The notes below the pieces were generated by a model. The model saw nothing but the letters and a program-made list of their open reading frames with translations, did not search any database and was not told the origin of the DNA. The position numbers were made by a program, and so were the translations under genes. Shown in pieces: positions 19,644-29,734 of a DNA stretch of 64,000 bases (positions are counted from its first letter, which is position 1; the number at the start of each line of letters is the position of its first letter). This DNA comes from an uncultured Pelagibacteraceae bacterium (GTDB taxonomy: Bacteria > Pseudomonadota > Alphaproteobacteria > Pelagibacterales > Pelagibacteraceae), in the NCBI GenBank assembly GCA_902588925.1, contig CACIRB010000001.1:84218-148217 (forward strand), given 5' to 3'.

Positions 19644-20805
19644 TTTAAAAAATTTCCTATTTACAAGCGAATCAGTTTCAGAGGGACATCCAGATAAAGT
19701 ATCAGATAGAATTTCTGATATGGTTGTTGATAGTTACATTTCTGTAGATCCTTATTCAAGAGTTGCTTGTGAAACTTTAACGACAACAAACAAAGTTGTG
19801 CTTGCAGGTGAAGTAAGAGGACCTGAGATTAAAAAAGATGATTTAATCGAAAAAGTAAGGAATTGCATAAAAGATATTGGATATGATCAGGAAGGATTTA
19901 CCTGGAAAGAAGCAACAAAAATAGAAAGTCATTTGCATTCTCAATCTGCTGATATTGCAATTGGTGTGGACTCATCTGGAAATAAAGATGAGGGTGCAGG
20001 AGATCAAGGTATAATGTTTGGTTATGCATGTAATGAAACAGATGTATTTATGCCTGCACCAATTCATTACTCGCATAAAATTTTAAGACTTATGGCCGAG
20101 GATAGAAAATCTGGTAAATTAAAAAATATTGAACCTGACTCAAAAAGCCAAGTTACATTCGAATATGTTGATGGTAAACCGACTAAAGTAAAATCTGTTG
20201 TTATATCATCTCAACATTCTTCTGGTGTTAATCAAGCCCAGGTAAGAGAATTATTAAGACCCTATATGTTAAAATCAATTCCAGAAAAATTTCTTAAAGA
20301 CTTTAATGAGGAAGAGTTTTATGTAAACCCAACTGGTAATTTTGTAATAGGTGGTCCAGATGGGGACTGTGGTTTAACAGGAAGAAAAATTATTGTGGAT
20401 ACCTATGGTGGAGCAGCACCCCATGGAGGAGGAGCATTTTCAGGTAAGGATCCTACAAAAGTAGATAGATCTGCTGCTTATGCAGCAAGACATATTGCTA
20501 AAAATGTTGTTGCTTCAAAAATAGCAGACAAATGTTTGATACAATTAGCTTACGCAATAGGAGTTTCAAAACCTTTGTCAATTTATGTTGATTTGTTTGA
20601 TAATGATTTAGACAAAAATAAATTTGTTGTTGATAAGATTAATGAAAATTTTGATCTCAGTCCTAGAGGGATTAGAGAGATGCTAAACCTTAATAGACCT
20701 ATATATGAAAAAACAGCAGCTTACGGTCACTTTGGTAGAACCTCAGAAGATGATGGATCATTTTCGTGGGAAAAAACTGATAAAATCAACGTTTTTTCTA
20801 AATAG
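19636..20805 (+). CDS. metK: S-adenosylmethionine synthetase
   Basis: Makes SAM from methionine and ATP. The 389 residues carry the two MetK signatures, [12 protein letters not shown] (about 115-126) and [19 protein letters not shown] (about 268-286), plus the N-terminal [14 protein letters not shown]. Its start lies inside the end of lnt (8-base overlap), so there is no room for a SAM riboswitch directly upstream. A factor-independent terminator lies 56 bases downstream. The trmB and rimP genes that often follow metK in alphaproteobacteria are missing. Confidence 0.98.
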   Translation: MSNLKNFLFTSESVSEGHPDKVSDRISDMVVDSYISVDPYSRVACETLTTTNKVVLAGEVRGPEIKKDDLIEKVRNCIKDIGYDQEGFTWKEATKIESHLHSQSADIAIGVDSSGNKDEGAGDQGIMFGYACNETDVFMPAPIHYSHKILRLMAEDRKSGKLKNIEPDSKSQVTFEYVDGKPTKVKSVVISSQHSSGVNQAQVRELLRPYMLKSIPEKFLKDFNEEEFYVNPTGNFVIGGPDGDCGLTGRKIIVDTYGGAAPHGGGAFSGKDPTKVDRSAAYAARHIAKNVVASKIADKCLIQLAYAIGVSKPLSIYVDLFDNDLDKNKFVVDKINENFDLSPRGIREMLNLNRPIYEKTAAYGHFGRTSEDDGSFSWEKTDKINVFSK

Positions 20806-20811
20806 TTTCAG

Positions 20812-20839
20812 TTGAATTAAAAAAAAACTTTACTATATT
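20812..20839 (+). promoter_or_regulatory. Possible sigma-70 promoter in the nusA leader
   Basis: TTGAAT, 16 bases, then TATATT lies just after metK. If used, transcription would begin about 15-20 bases before the hairpin at 20862, so that hairpin would sit inside the nusA leader. The match is partial and the region is AT-rich, so chance is possible. Confidence 0.4.
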
Positions 20840-20861
20840 GCCCTTACATTGTTGAATTATC

Positions 20862-20888
20862 AAAATGGGCTTTGGCCCATTTTTTTTT
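20862..20888 (+). terminator. Factor-independent terminator between metK and nusA
   Basis: A perfect 9-bp stem, AAAATGGGC / GCCCATTTT, with a TTTG loop, is followed directly by a run of T. It is a textbook intrinsic terminator for the tsaB-to-metK run. It lies 15 bases before the nusA ATG, so it could also act as an attenuator if the upstream promoter candidate is real. Confidence 0.9.
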
Positions 20889-20902
20889 GGAGCACTTAAA
20901 AA

Positions 20903-22456
20903 ATGTTAAATAAAAGAGCAGATAAATTAGAATTATTAAGAATTGCCGAAGCTGTAGCTTTAGAAAAATCGATAGATAAAGAACTTATAATTAGTTCTAT
21001 GGAAACAGGAATAGCTAAAGCAGCTAGATCTAAGTTTGGTCAAGAAAATGAAATTAAAGTTTCAATTAATAGAGATAATGGAGACATAGAATTGTTCAGA
21101 AAACTTGTTATTTCAGAAAATCCTGAAAATGCAAATACAGAAATAAAATTGGAAGATGCGATAAGTCTTAATGAAAACAATAAAGACAAGTCAATCGGTG
21201 ATGAGGTTCTTCAACCATTACCATCTATTGATTTTGGTAGAATAGCTGCTCAAACTGCAAAACAAGTTATAAGCTTTAACGTTAGAGAAGCAGAGAGAGA
21301 AAGACAATTTAATGACTTCATTGATAAAAAAGATACAATTTTAAGTGGTATTGTTAAGAGATTAGAATTTGGAAGTGTTATTGTTGATTTAGGTAGAACA
21401 GAAGCAATCATTCAAAAAAATGAATTAATTCCTAGAGAAAATATCAAAGCTGGTGATAGAGTAAAGGCTTATTGCTATGACGTAAGAAGAGAGCCAAGAG
21501 GTCAACAAATTTTCTTATCTAGAGCTCACCCAAAATTTATGGAGAAACTCTTTGTTCAAGAGGTTCCCGAAATATATGATGGACTAATCGAAATTAAATC
21601 TTCATCCAGAGATCCTGGAAGTAGAGCAAAAATTTGTGTTAAAGCAGTTGATACTTCATTAGATCCAGTCGGAGCTTGTGTAGGTATGAGAGGCTCTAGA
21701 GTTCAGGCTGTTGTAAATGAACTTCAAGGAGAAAAAATTGATATTGTGAATTGGTCAGAGGATGCTGCAATATTAGTATCAAATGCGTTATCACCCGCAG
21801 AAGTTCAAAGAGTGAATGTTGATGCAGAAAGAAAAAGACTTGATGTAATCTTAACAGAAGAAAATTTGAGTAAAGCAATTGGTCGAAGGGGTCAAAATGT
21901 GAGATTGGCAACTAAATTGTTAAATTATGAAATAAATATTATGACTGATGCAGAAGACTCTGAGAGAAGACAATTAGAGTTTAAAGAAAAGACAGATAAC
22001 TTTGTTAAAAATTTAGAATTAGACGAAACGTTAGGTCAGTTATTAGTTGCCGAAGGTTTTTCAACAATTGATGATATTAAAGATAGCTTGCCAGAAAATT
22101 TAACTAAAATAGAAGGAATTGAGCAAGAAACAGCTATTGCGTTAATTGAAAGAGCAAAAGAATTTTATCAAAAAGATCAAGAAGATATATCGGAAAGAAT
22201 CAAAGAGTTAGGTCTACAAGATGATCTTATCAACCATAAAGGTCTTACACCAGGAATGCTACTTACACTGGGTGAACAAAAAATATTAAAATTAGAAGAT
22301 TTTGCAGATCTTGCATCTGATGAACTTACTGGTGGCTACGATGTAGTTAAAGGAGAGAGAGTTAAAATTCAGGGTTATCTAGAGGATTTTGCTTTATCTA
22401 AAGAAGAGGCAGATGAATTAATTATGTCTGCTAGAAATATAATTTATAAAGATTGA
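20903..22456 (+). CDS. nusA: Transcription termination/antitermination factor NusA
   Basis: RNA polymerase-binding elongation factor. The 517 residues comprise an N-terminal domain (about 1-130), an S1 domain (about 140-205, GIVKRLEFGSVIVDLGRTEA), KH1 (around DPVGACVGMRGSRVQAVVNEL), KH2 (SKAIGRRGQNVRLATKL) and two C-terminal acidic/helix-hairpin-helix repeats. GGAG at 20889-20892 is a good ribosome binding site, 10 bases before the ATG. It is the first gene of the nusA-infB-rbfA-rpsO-pnp run; rimP upstream and ylxR downstream are absent here. Confidence 0.97.
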   Translation: MLNKRADKLELLRIAEAVALEKSIDKELIISSMETGIAKAARSKFGQENEIKVSINRDNGDIELFRKLVISENPENANTEIKLEDAISLNENNKDKSIGDEVLQPLPSIDFGRIAAQTAKQVISFNVREAERERQFNDFIDKKDTILSGIVKRLEFGSVIVDLGRTEAIIQKNELIPRENIKAGDRVKAYCYDVRREPRGQQIFLSRAHPKFMEKLFVQEVPEIYDGLIEIKSSSRDPGSRAKICVKAVDTSLDPVGACVGMRGSRVQAVVNELQGEKIDIVNWSEDAAILVSNALSPAEVQRVNVDAERKRLDVILTEENLSKAIGRRGQNVRLATKLLNYEINIMTDAEDSERRQLEFKEKTDNFVKNLELDETLGQLLVAEGFSTIDDIKDSLPENLTKIEGIEQETAIALIERAKEFYQKDQEDISERIKELGLQDDLINHKGLTPGMLLTLGEQKILKLEDFADLASDELTGGYDVVKGERVKIQGYLEDFALSKEEADELIMSARNIIYKD

Positions 22457-22466
22457 GAGATGAGTA

Positions 22467-24686
22467 ATGGAGAAAAAAACAAAATTAACAATATCCGGCT
22501 CTGCAAAGAAATCTATAAGAAATATTGAGATAGCTAAAACTCAAGGAAAAAATTCTAGAGTAATTGAAAAACAAGGTGGTAAATTTACTAATAGAGGTGG
22601 ATCGTTTAGACCTGGTGCAGGAAAACAAAAATCTACTACTTCATTTAATAGAGGTGCACCATTAAAACCTTCATTTGCATCAAAGTCTCCTCCAATTACA
22701 AGTGACTTTGAAAGAAGAAAACTGGCAGAGCAAAGAGCTACCAAAAGATTTAAGGGAGATAGTGAAAAAGATAAAAAAACATTAAAAGCAGGAACAAAAA
22801 AAAGAGAATTAAAATTAACTGTTTCAAGAGCATTAAGTGATGAAATAGAAGCAAGGGAAAGAAGTTTAGCATCAGTTAAAAGAGCTAGACAAAAAGAAAT
22901 GAAAAACTCTTCAAAAGAAGAGGCGCAAGAAAATTCAAAACCAGTAAAAAGAGACATCAATATTCCAGAGGCAATAACTGTTAGAGAGCTAGCCAATAGA
23001 ATGGCGGAGCAGTCTAGCAATGTAATTAAATATTTATTTGGAATGGGAGTAACTGTAACAATTAATCAAACTTTAGCTGCTGACACAGCTGAATTTTTAG
23101 TTAAGGAATTTGGACATAATCCAATAAGAGAAGAAAAAGTAGAAGAAATTATTCAAAAAATCAAGGCCACTAGAGTAGAAAATTTAAAAAATAGACCACC
23201 TATTGTTACTGTTATGGGTCATGTTGATCATGGTAAAACTTCTGTTTTAGATGTTTTAAGAAGTGCAAATGTAGTTTCAGGAGAGTTCGGTGGAATTACT
23301 CAGCATATAGGAGCATACCAAATTGAAAGTCAAAAAAATAAATTAACTTTTATAGACACTCCAGGTCACGCAGCTTTTACTGAAATGAGAGCTAGAGGAT
23401 CAAAATTAACAGATGTGGTTGTTTTGGTTGTTGCAGCTGATGATGGAGTAAAGCCACAAACAGTCGAGTCTATAAAACATGCAAAAGCCGCGAATGTTCC
23501 AATCGTAGTTGCAATAAATAAGTGTGATCTTCTTGAAGCTGATCCACAGAAAATTAAAAATCAATTACTTGAACATGAGTTAATAGCAGAAGATTTATCT
23601 GGAGATACCTTGATGGTTGAGGTTTCTACAAAAACTAAACAAAATCTAGATAAGTTAGTTGAGTCTATAATTTTACAAGCTGAAATTTTAGATCTTAAGA
23701 CTGATTATGAATCCAAAGCTACAGGAATCGTATTAGAATCAAAAATAGATGTTGGGAGGGGACCGGTTGCAAATATTATTGTAACAACAGGTACTCTTAA
23801 AAAGGGTGACTTTTTTGTATGTGGTTTAAAATGGGGAAAAGTTAGAGCAATAATTAATGATAAAGGTCAAAATATTAGCGAGGCTCCACCTTCAACTCCA
23901 ATAGAAGTTTTGGGTATAAATGGTGCTGCTAAAGCTGGAGATGATTTTATTGTTTTAGACACTGAAAAAGAGGCTAAAACTTTGAGTGAGAACAGAGCTC
24001 AAGAGAGCAAAGATGGAAAAAACCCTTTAACCTTTGCAACACAAGATTCTGCTTTTTCAGATAAGTCTTCTTCTGAGGAATTAAATTTAATTATTAAATC
24101 CGATGTACAAGGATCATCAGAGGCTATCAAAAATGCAATTGCTCAGATTAAACATGAAGAAGTTAAACCAAAAATAATTTTAGCAGATATTGGAATGGTA
24201 ACCGAAACGGATGTTACATTGGCCAAAGCATCTAATGCTGTTCTAATTGCCTTTAATGTTAAACCAAGCAAAGAAGCTAAAAAACTTGCTGAAAATGAAA
24301 AAATAAAAATTTCTTCTTATAATATAATTTATGAGGTGTTGGACTATGTTAAGCAAAAAATGTCTGGACTATTATCTCCAGATGTCCAAGAAACAATAAC
24401 TGGAACAGCACAAATTCTAGAGATATTTAAAGTTTCAGGTGCTGGAAAAGTTGCAGGCTTAAAAATTACAGAAGGCGAAATAAATAGTAATTCTGATGTA
24501 AGAATTATTAGAGATGGTGCAATTATTTACACAGGAAAAGTTTCAACAATTTTCAGAGAAAAAAACCAAGTAAAACAAGTTAGTGATGGTCAAGAATGTG
24601 GAATTACAGTTAAAGATTATATGGATTTCCAAAAAAACGACACAATAGAGGCATTTAGTGTTACATCTACAGAGAGATCAATTTAA
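22467..24686 (+). CDS. infB: Translation initiation factor IF-2
   Basis: GTPase that places initiator tRNA on the 30S subunit. The 739 residues have a shortened basic N-terminal region (about 1-160), an IF2-N domain (ITVRELANRMAEQSSNVIKYL), then the G domain with G1 GHVDHGKTS (about 252), G3 DTPGHAAF and G4 NKCD, followed by domains II, III and IV. It begins 10 bases after nusA and shares the A of its TAA stop with the rbfA ATG (TAATG). Confidence 0.98.
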   Translation: MEKKTKLTISGSAKKSIRNIEIAKTQGKNSRVIEKQGGKFTNRGGSFRPGAGKQKSTTSFNRGAPLKPSFASKSPPITSDFERRKLAEQRATKRFKGDSEKDKKTLKAGTKKRELKLTVSRALSDEIEARERSLASVKRARQKEMKNSSKEEAQENSKPVKRDINIPEAITVRELANRMAEQSSNVIKYLFGMGVTVTINQTLAADTAEFLVKEFGHNPIREEKVEEIIQKIKATRVENLKNRPPIVTVMGHVDHGKTSVLDVLRSANVVSGEFGGITQHIGAYQIESQKNKLTFIDTPGHAAFTEMRARGSKLTDVVVLVVAADDGVKPQTVESIKHAKAANVPIVVAINKCDLLEADPQKIKNQLLEHELIAEDLSGDTLMVEVSTKTKQNLDKLVESIILQAEILDLKTDYESKATGIVLESKIDVGRGPVANIIVTTGTLKKGDFFVCGLKWGKVRAIINDKGQNISEAPPSTPIEVLGINGAAKAGDDFIVLDTEKEAKTLSENRAQESKDGKNPLTFATQDSAFSDKSSSEELNLIIKSDVQGSSEAIKNAIAQIKHEEVKPKIILADIGMVTETDVTLAKASNAVLIAFNVKPSKEAKKLAENEKIKISSYNIIYEVLDYVKQKMSGLLSPDVQETITGTAQILEIFKVSGAGKVAGLKITEGEINSNSDVRIIRDGAIIYTGKVSTIFREKNQVKQVSDGQECGITVKDYMDFQKNDTIEAFSVTSTERSI

Positions 24687-25054
24687 TGGCTGATAGAATA
24701 GGAAAACCAGTATCACAAAGGCAGCTTAGAGTTGGAGAGATGATTAAGCAGTCTTTAAGCATGATTTTTATAAGAAATGAGGCTAAGGTGCCGAACTTAG
24801 AAACAAATACTATAACAGTTACTGAGGTTAGAATGAGTCCTGATTTAAAAATTGCTAAAGCATATGTTCTTCCATTAGGAGGAAAAGATGCTGAAGAAAC
24901 GATTAATGTTTTGAAGGAATACTCATTTTTAATAAGAAAAATATTATCACAAAAAGTGGTTATGAAATTTTTACCAAAATTACTTTTTAGAAAAGATGAG
25001 TCTTTTGAGTACGCGGAAAAAATAGAAAACTTAATAAAACAAACAAATAAATAG
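24686..25054 (+). CDS. rbfA: Ribosome-binding factor A
   Basis: Small KH-fold protein for late 30S maturation. The 122 residues include QRQLRVGEMIKQSLSMIF at the N-terminus and the conserved ITVTEVRMSPDLKIAKAYVLPLG centre. It is translationally coupled to infB through TAATG. rpsO follows after 12 bases; truB, which usually separates rbfA and rpsO, is absent. Confidence 0.95.
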   Translation: MADRIGKPVSQRQLRVGEMIKQSLSMIFIRNEAKVPNLETNTITVTEVRMSPDLKIAKAYVLPLGGKDAEETINVLKEYSFLIRKILSQKVVMKFLPKLLFRKDESFEYAEKIENLIKQTNK

Positions 25055-25066
25055 GAAGAAAGAGGC

Positions 25067-25315
25067 ATGAACAAAAAGGCACAAGAATTAGCAACGCATG
25101 ATAAAGATACTGGATCTTCAGAAATCCAAATTGCTTTGCTAACAGAGAAAATTGAAACTCTCTCAAAGCATATTAAACAATTTAAGAAGGATAAACATTC
25201 ATCTGTAGGATTGTTGAGAGCGGTAAATAGAAGAAAGAAATTGTTAGAATACCTGAAGAAAAACAAAATGGATTCTTACAAAAATGTACTGTCGAAATTG
25301 AATTTAAGAAAATAG
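25067..25315 (+). CDS. rpsO: 30S ribosomal protein S15
   Basis: The 82-residue ribosomal protein binds the central domain of 16S rRNA. Signature segments are HDKDTGSSEIQIALLTEKI and HSSVGLLRAVNRRKKLLEYL. A GGAAGAAAGAGG purine run precedes the ATG as ribosome binding site. It lies between rbfA and pnp, the usual rpsO-pnp pairing. Confidence 0.97.
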   Translation: MNKKAQELATHDKDTGSSEIQIALLTEKIETLSKHIKQFKKDKHSSVGLLRAVNRRKKLLEYLKKNKMDSYKNVLSKLNLRK

Positions 25316-25372
25316 AAGTCAAGATAGATAGAACGGAATGGAACAAAACGAAAGAAACGAAATGGAAATGAA

Positions 25373-27445
25373 ATGTTTAAAGTATATAAGAAGGAAATTG
25401 AAGTAGCAGGAAAGAAGATAAGTTTAGAAACAGGTAAAGTAGCAAGACAGGCAGACGGTGCAATAATCGCAACATGTGGAGAGACAGTCGTACTAGCAAC
25501 AGTAGTGGGGGCAAAAAAAGTAAATCCTGATATGGATTACTTTCCATTATCTGTAAATTATCAAGAGAAATATTATGCAGCTGGAAAAATTCCAGGTGGA
25601 TATTTTAAAAGAGAAGCAAGACCAACTGAGAGCGAAACATTAATCTCTAGATTAATTGATAGACCAATCAGACCTTTGTTTCCTGATGAATTTAAAAATG
25701 AAGTACAGTTATTACCAACTGTAATTTCATACGACAAGGAAAACGAACCAGATATTTTATCAATCACTGCTTCATCGGCAGCATTAGCTATTTCAGGAAT
25801 GCCATTTATGGGACCTGTAGGAGCCTCAAGGGTTGGATTTATTGATGGAAAATATGTCTTAAACCCGTCCAAAGCAGAGTTAGAAAAATCGAAATTAGAT
25901 TTAGTTGTAGCAGGTACAAAAGATGCTGTGCTTATGGTTGAGTCAGAAGCAAGTGGTTTAACTGAGGAAGAAATGTTAAACGCAGTTAAATTTGGTCATG
26001 AAAGCTTTGTTCCAGTGATTGAAATGATTGAAGAGCTTGCAAAAGAATGTAGAAAACCTGAATGGACAGTTGAGAAAAAAGATTTATCTGAAGTTAAGAA
26101 GAAACTTGAGGAAACTTTTACTGAGGATCTTAAGAAAGCTTTTGCTACAAGAGATAAACAAGATAGATCAAATCAAATTTCAGAGATTACTGATAAAGCT
26201 AAAAAACTTTATGAGGAAGATGAAAACTACACAGATCTTGATGTTAACAGTCAGCTAAAAAATCTCGAAAAATCAATTGTTAGAACTGATATTCTAAAAA
26301 ATAAAAATAGAATTGATGGAAGAGGTTTATCTGATGTAAGACCTATCGAGTGTGAAGTCGGTATTTTACCTAGAGCTCATGGTTCTGCATTATTTACTAG
26401 AGGTGAGACTCAGGCAATTGTCGTTGCAACTCTAGGAACTTCAGATGACGAGCAAAGAATTGAAAGTTTAGATGGGCTTCAGAGAGAACGATTTATGCTT
26501 CACTATAATTTTCCTCCTTTTTCAGTTGGAGAAACTGGGAGAATTGGAACTGGTAGAAGAGAAATCGGACATGGTAAATTAGCTTGGAGAGCAATTAACT
26601 CTTCATTACCTACAAAAGAAGCATTCCCATATACTTTTAGAGTAGTTTCAGAGATTACAGAGTCCAATGGATCTTCATCAATGGCTACTGTTTGTGGAAC
26701 TTCTTTAGCATTAATGGATGCTGGAGTACCAATAAAAGAGCCAGTTGCAGGTATTGCAATGGGATTAATTAAAGAAGGTGATGATTTTAGTGTTCTATCA
26801 GATATTTTAGGTGATGAAGATCACCTTGGTGACATGGACTTTAAAGTTGCTGGAACTAAAGATGGAATTACCTCTCTTCAAATGGATATCAAAATTACAG
26901 GTATTACATTTGAAATTATGGAGCAGGCGTTAAGCCAAGCTAAAGATGGAAGGGTTCATATCTTGGGAGAAATGAATAAAGCATTATCAGCTTCAAGATC
27001 TGATGTTGGAAAACATACTCCAAAAATGGAACAAGTTAATGTAGATAAAAAAGACATTGCTGCTGTGATTGGAAAAGGTGGTGCAACTATCAGAGAAATA
27101 GTTGAAAAATCAGGTGCTAAAGTAGATGTAAATGATGAAGGTGTAGTAACAGTTGCTGCTCCTGATGAAGAGTCTAGAAACATCGCAATGCAAATGATTA
27201 AAGACATCACTGCAAAAGCTGAATTAAATAAAATTTATTCAGGCAAAGTAATGAAGATTATGGAGTTTGGTGCATTTGTTAATTTCTTAGGAAAACAAGA
27301 TGGACTAGTTCATATCTCGGAACTTGCAGATAAAAGAGTTGCTAAAGTTACTGACGTTGTCAAAGAAGGTGACGAAGTTAAAGTTAAAGTGATTGGTTTC
27401 GATAGAGGTAAAGTTAAACTTTCTATGAAACAAGCTGCTGAATAA
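25373..27445 (+). CDS. pnp: Polyribonucleotide nucleotidyltransferase (PNPase)
   Basis: 3'-5' phosphorolytic exoribonuclease of mRNA decay. The 690 residues contain two RNase PH domains (about 1-215 and 300-530, with [19 protein letters not shown]), an alpha-helical linker, a KH domain ([20 protein letters not shown], about 563) and a C-terminal S1 domain ending in [10 protein letters not shown]. The 57-base rpsO-pnp spacer is purine-rich and poor in T. A strong terminator lies 24 bases after the stop. Confidence 0.98.
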   Translation: MFKVYKKEIEVAGKKISLETGKVARQADGAIIATCGETVVLATVVGAKKVNPDMDYFPLSVNYQEKYYAAGKIPGGYFKREARPTESETLISRLIDRPIRPLFPDEFKNEVQLLPTVISYDKENEPDILSITASSAALAISGMPFMGPVGASRVGFIDGKYVLNPSKAELEKSKLDLVVAGTKDAVLMVESEASGLTEEEMLNAVKFGHESFVPVIEMIEELAKECRKPEWTVEKKDLSEVKKKLEETFTEDLKKAFATRDKQDRSNQISEITDKAKKLYEEDENYTDLDVNSQLKNLEKSIVRTDILKNKNRIDGRGLSDVRPIECEVGILPRAHGSALFTRGETQAIVVATLGTSDDEQRIESLDGLQRERFMLHYNFPPFSVGETGRIGTGRREIGHGKLAWRAINSSLPTKEAFPYTFRVVSEITESNGSSSMATVCGTSLALMDAGVPIKEPVAGIAMGLIKEGDDFSVLSDILGDEDHLGDMDFKVAGTKDGITSLQMDIKITGITFEIMEQALSQAKDGRVHILGEMNKALSASRSDVGKHTPKMEQVNVDKKDIAAVIGKGGATIREIVEKSGAKVDVNDEGVVTVAAPDEESRNIAMQMIKDITAKAELNKIYSGKVMKIMEFGAFVNFLGKQDGLVHISELADKRVAKVTDVVKEGDEVKVKVIGFDRGKVKLSMKQAAE

Positions 27446-27469
27446 TCTATAACTTAAATTAAAATTTTA

Positions 27470-27502
27470 AACCCCTGGAATGAGAGTTCTAGGGGTTTTT
27501 TA
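27470..27502 (+). terminator. Intrinsic terminator after pnp
   Basis: A 9-bp stem CCCCTGGAA / TTCTAGGGG (one G-U pair) with a TGAGAG loop is followed by a run of seven T. It ends the nusA-to-pnp operon. On the other strand the stem is followed by a T-containing AT tract, so it may also end transcription of the convergent DUF1737 gene, whose stop codon it reaches. Confidence 0.9.
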
Positions 27503-27706
27503 TATTGAAGATAAATTTATTTTTTTTGAGTATTTTTTATTTGGAACATTTTTTATAACTGCTTGGCCACAACGCATTATTCCTCGTTTTTTATCAAATG
27601 TCATTTTGGGTTCACCATATAATTTCCATCCATTTGATAATGCCTCAGTTACTCGATTACAAAATCTTGCTGTATCATCATCAGTAATAAATCTGTATCC
27701 CTTCAT
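27500..27706 (-). CDS. DUF1737-like small protein
   Basis: A 68-aa protein. Residues 1-55 match, from memory, the DUF1737 pattern: a YRFITDDDTARFCNRVTEAL start, GWKLYGEP and a CGQAVIK end. Members are small soluble proteins of unknown function, often annotated only by domain. It is upstream of fabI on the plus-strand map but transcribed the same way as fabI and lies 27 bases downstream of it, so it may be cotranscribed as the last gene. A C-terminal lysine-rich tail is present. Confidence 0.8.
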   Translation of the reverse strand: MKGYRFITDDDTARFCNRVTEALSNGWKLYGEPKMTFDKKRGIMRCGQAVIKNVPNKKYSKKINLSSI

Positions 27707-27733
27707 ATATTTTTAACTAAATTAAACTAAATT

Positions 27734-28519
27734 TTAGGTTATATTTTTAGGATCTGGCATTCCTACCTTATTATATCCAGCATCTACGTAGTGAATTTCA
27801 CCAGTAACTCCGTTTGCAAGGTCACTTAGTAGGTATAATGCTGAATTTCCAACATCATGGATATCTACATTTCTCTTAAGAAAAGAATGGTCTTCATTCC
27901 ATTTATATAGGAATTTTGCGTCTCCAATTGCAGAGGCAGCCAATGTCTTGATAGGTCCTGCACTTATAGCATTTACTCTTATGTCTTTAGCACCTAAATC
28001 TCTAGCTAAATATTTAACACTGGCCTCTAAGGCTGATTTACAAACACCCATTACGTTATAATTTGGAATTGCTTTAGTAGACTCGTAAGTTAAAGTTAAT
28101 AAACTTCCACCTTGTTTCATTACTTTTGAAGCTTCTTTTGCTACTTCAGTAAATGAAAAACAAGAAATTAACATACTTCTTAAAAAATTTTCTCTTGTCG
28201 TATTTAGATACTCACCTGATAACTCTGATTTATCTGAAAAAGCAACTGCATGAACTACAAAATCGATTTCACCCCATTGGGATTTGATATCATCAAATAA
28301 TTGAACTACTTCCTCTTTTTTTTCAACATCACAACTAAATGTAACATTTGAATTTAATTTTTCTGCTAAAGGAACAACTCTTTTTTTTAGAGCATCACCT
28401 AAATAAGTAAATGCTAATTCAGCTCCAGCCTCTGCAAGTTTTTGAGATATACCCCAGGCAATTGATCTTTCATTGGCTACACCCATGATTAATCCTTTTT
28501 TACCTTTCATCAAACTCAT
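27734..28519 (-). CDS. fabI: Enoyl-[acyl-carrier-protein] reductase (NADH)
   Basis: Last reductive step of each fatty-acid elongation round. The 261-residue SDR protein has the FabI cofactor segment GVANERSIAWGIS (about 13-25) and the Y-x6-K catalytic motif in NYNVMGVCKSALE. It is the third gene of fabA-fabB-fabI, 3 bases after fabB, the standard alphaproteobacterial set for unsaturated fatty acid synthesis. Confidence 0.97.
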   Translation of the reverse strand: MSLMKGKKGLIMGVANERSIAWGISQKLAEAGAELAFTYLGDALKKRVVPLAEKLNSNVTFSCDVEKKEEVVQLFDDIKSQWGEIDFVVHAVAFSDKSELSGEYLNTTRENFLRSMLISCFSFTEVAKEASKVMKQGGSLLTLTYESTKAIPNYNVMGVCKSALEASVKYLARDLGAKDIRVNAISAGPIKTLAASAIGDAKFLYKWNEDHSFLKRNVDIHDVGNSALYLLSDLANGVTGEIHYVDAGYNKVGMPDPKNIT

Positions 28520-28522
28520 AAA

Positions 28523-29734
28523 CTAAACCTTTTCAAAAATTAAAGCTGCATTAGTTCCACCAAAACCAAAGCTATTTGACATTACTGTATTTAAAGTTGC
28601 TCCCGTTTCAGTTTTTGAAACTATAGGAAATTTTTTAGCATCATCATCCATATCAGTAATATTTGCAGAACCTGTAATGAAATTATTCTTCATCATTATT
28701 AAACAATAAATTGCTTCATGAACTGAAGCAGCTCCTAATGGATGACCTGATAAAGATTTAGTTGAACTTATTTTTGGAATGTCCTCTCCAAAAGTTTCTT
28801 TAATAGCATTAAGCTCAGTTATATCTCCAACTGGGGTAGATGTTCCATGAGTATTAATGTAATCAATATTATTTTTAGCTGTTGCCATTGCCATTTTCAT
28901 ACATCTAACAGCTCCTTCACCCGACGGTGCTACCATGTCGTATCCATCTGAAGTTGCTCCATAACCAGTTAATTCTGCGTATATTTTAGCCCCTCTTGCT
29001 TTAGCATGTTCGTATTCTTCAAGTACTAATACGCCTGCACCTCCAGCGATTACAAATCCATCTCTAGTCTTGTCATAAGCTCTAGACGCAGATTGTGGAG
29101 TGTCATTATATTTTGATGATAAAGCTGTCATAGCATCAAACATTGCTGTCATCGCCCAATGAATTTCTTCACTTCCACCTGCAAAAACTACATCCTGTTT
29201 ACCCATTTGAATTAATTCCATAGAATTTCCTATGCAGTGTCCACTAGTTGCACATGCAGAACTCATTGTGTAGTTAGTTCCTTTAATTTTAAATGGTACT
29301 GCAAGGGTTGCAGAAGCAGTACTTGCCATTGTTCTTGGAACAATAAATGGCCCCATTAGTTTTGGAGTTTTAGCTCTAGTTTTATCTGCTGCAAGTATTA
29401 CGTTTTCAATTGATGGGCCACCGGAACCCATTACAATCCCAGTTTTAAAATTGCTCACTTCACTTTCTTCTAATCCAGAGTCCTCAATTGCCTCTTTCAT
29501 AGCAATATAATTGTAAGCTGAGCCTGAACCCATAAATCTAATTGTTTTTCTATCTATGTGGTCTTCAAGTTTTATATTTGGTTTCCCATGAACATGGCTT
29601 TTTAAATTATGTTCTTTATAATCTTCAGCATAAGAAATTCCTGATTTTGAATTTAATAAAGATTGATGAACTTCTTCTTGATTATTTCCTAAACAAGAAA
29701 CAACTCCTAAACCTGTAATAACTACTCTTCTCAT
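28523..29734 (-). CDS. fabB: 3-oxoacyl-ACP synthase I (FabB)
   Basis: Condensing enzyme that elongates the cis-3-decenoyl-ACP made by FabA. The 403 residues carry the Cys-His-His triad context: [12 protein letters not shown] (Cys near 165), [11 protein letters not shown] and [12 protein letters not shown]. It starts at the A of the fabA stop (TAATG), so translation is coupled to fabA. This pairing with fabA supports FabB rather than FabF. Confidence 0.96.
   Translation of the reverse strand: MRRVVITGLGVVSCLGNNQEEVHQSLLNSKSGISYAEDYKEHNLKSHVHGKPNIKLEDHIDRKTIRFMGSGSAYNYIAMKEAIEDSGLEESEVSNFKTGIVMGSGGPSIENVILAADKTRAKTPKLMGPFIVPRTMASTASATLAVPFKIKGTNYTMSSACATSGHCIGNSMELIQMGKQDVVFAGGSEEIHWAMTAMFDAMTALSSKYNDTPQSASRAYDKTRDGFVIAGGAGVLVLEEYEHAKARGAKIYAELTGYGATSDGYDMVAPSGEGAVRCMKMAMATAKNNIDYINTHGTSTPVGDITELNAIKETFGEDIPKISSTKSLSGHPLGAASVHEAIYCLIMMKNNFITGSANITDMDDDAKKFPIVSKTETGATLNTVMSNSFGFGGTNAALIFEKV

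Noticed and set aside
27480-27716. 78-aa plus-strand ORF opposite the DUF1737 gene
   Set aside because: It starts in the pnp terminator and is antisense to a recognisable DUF1737 protein.
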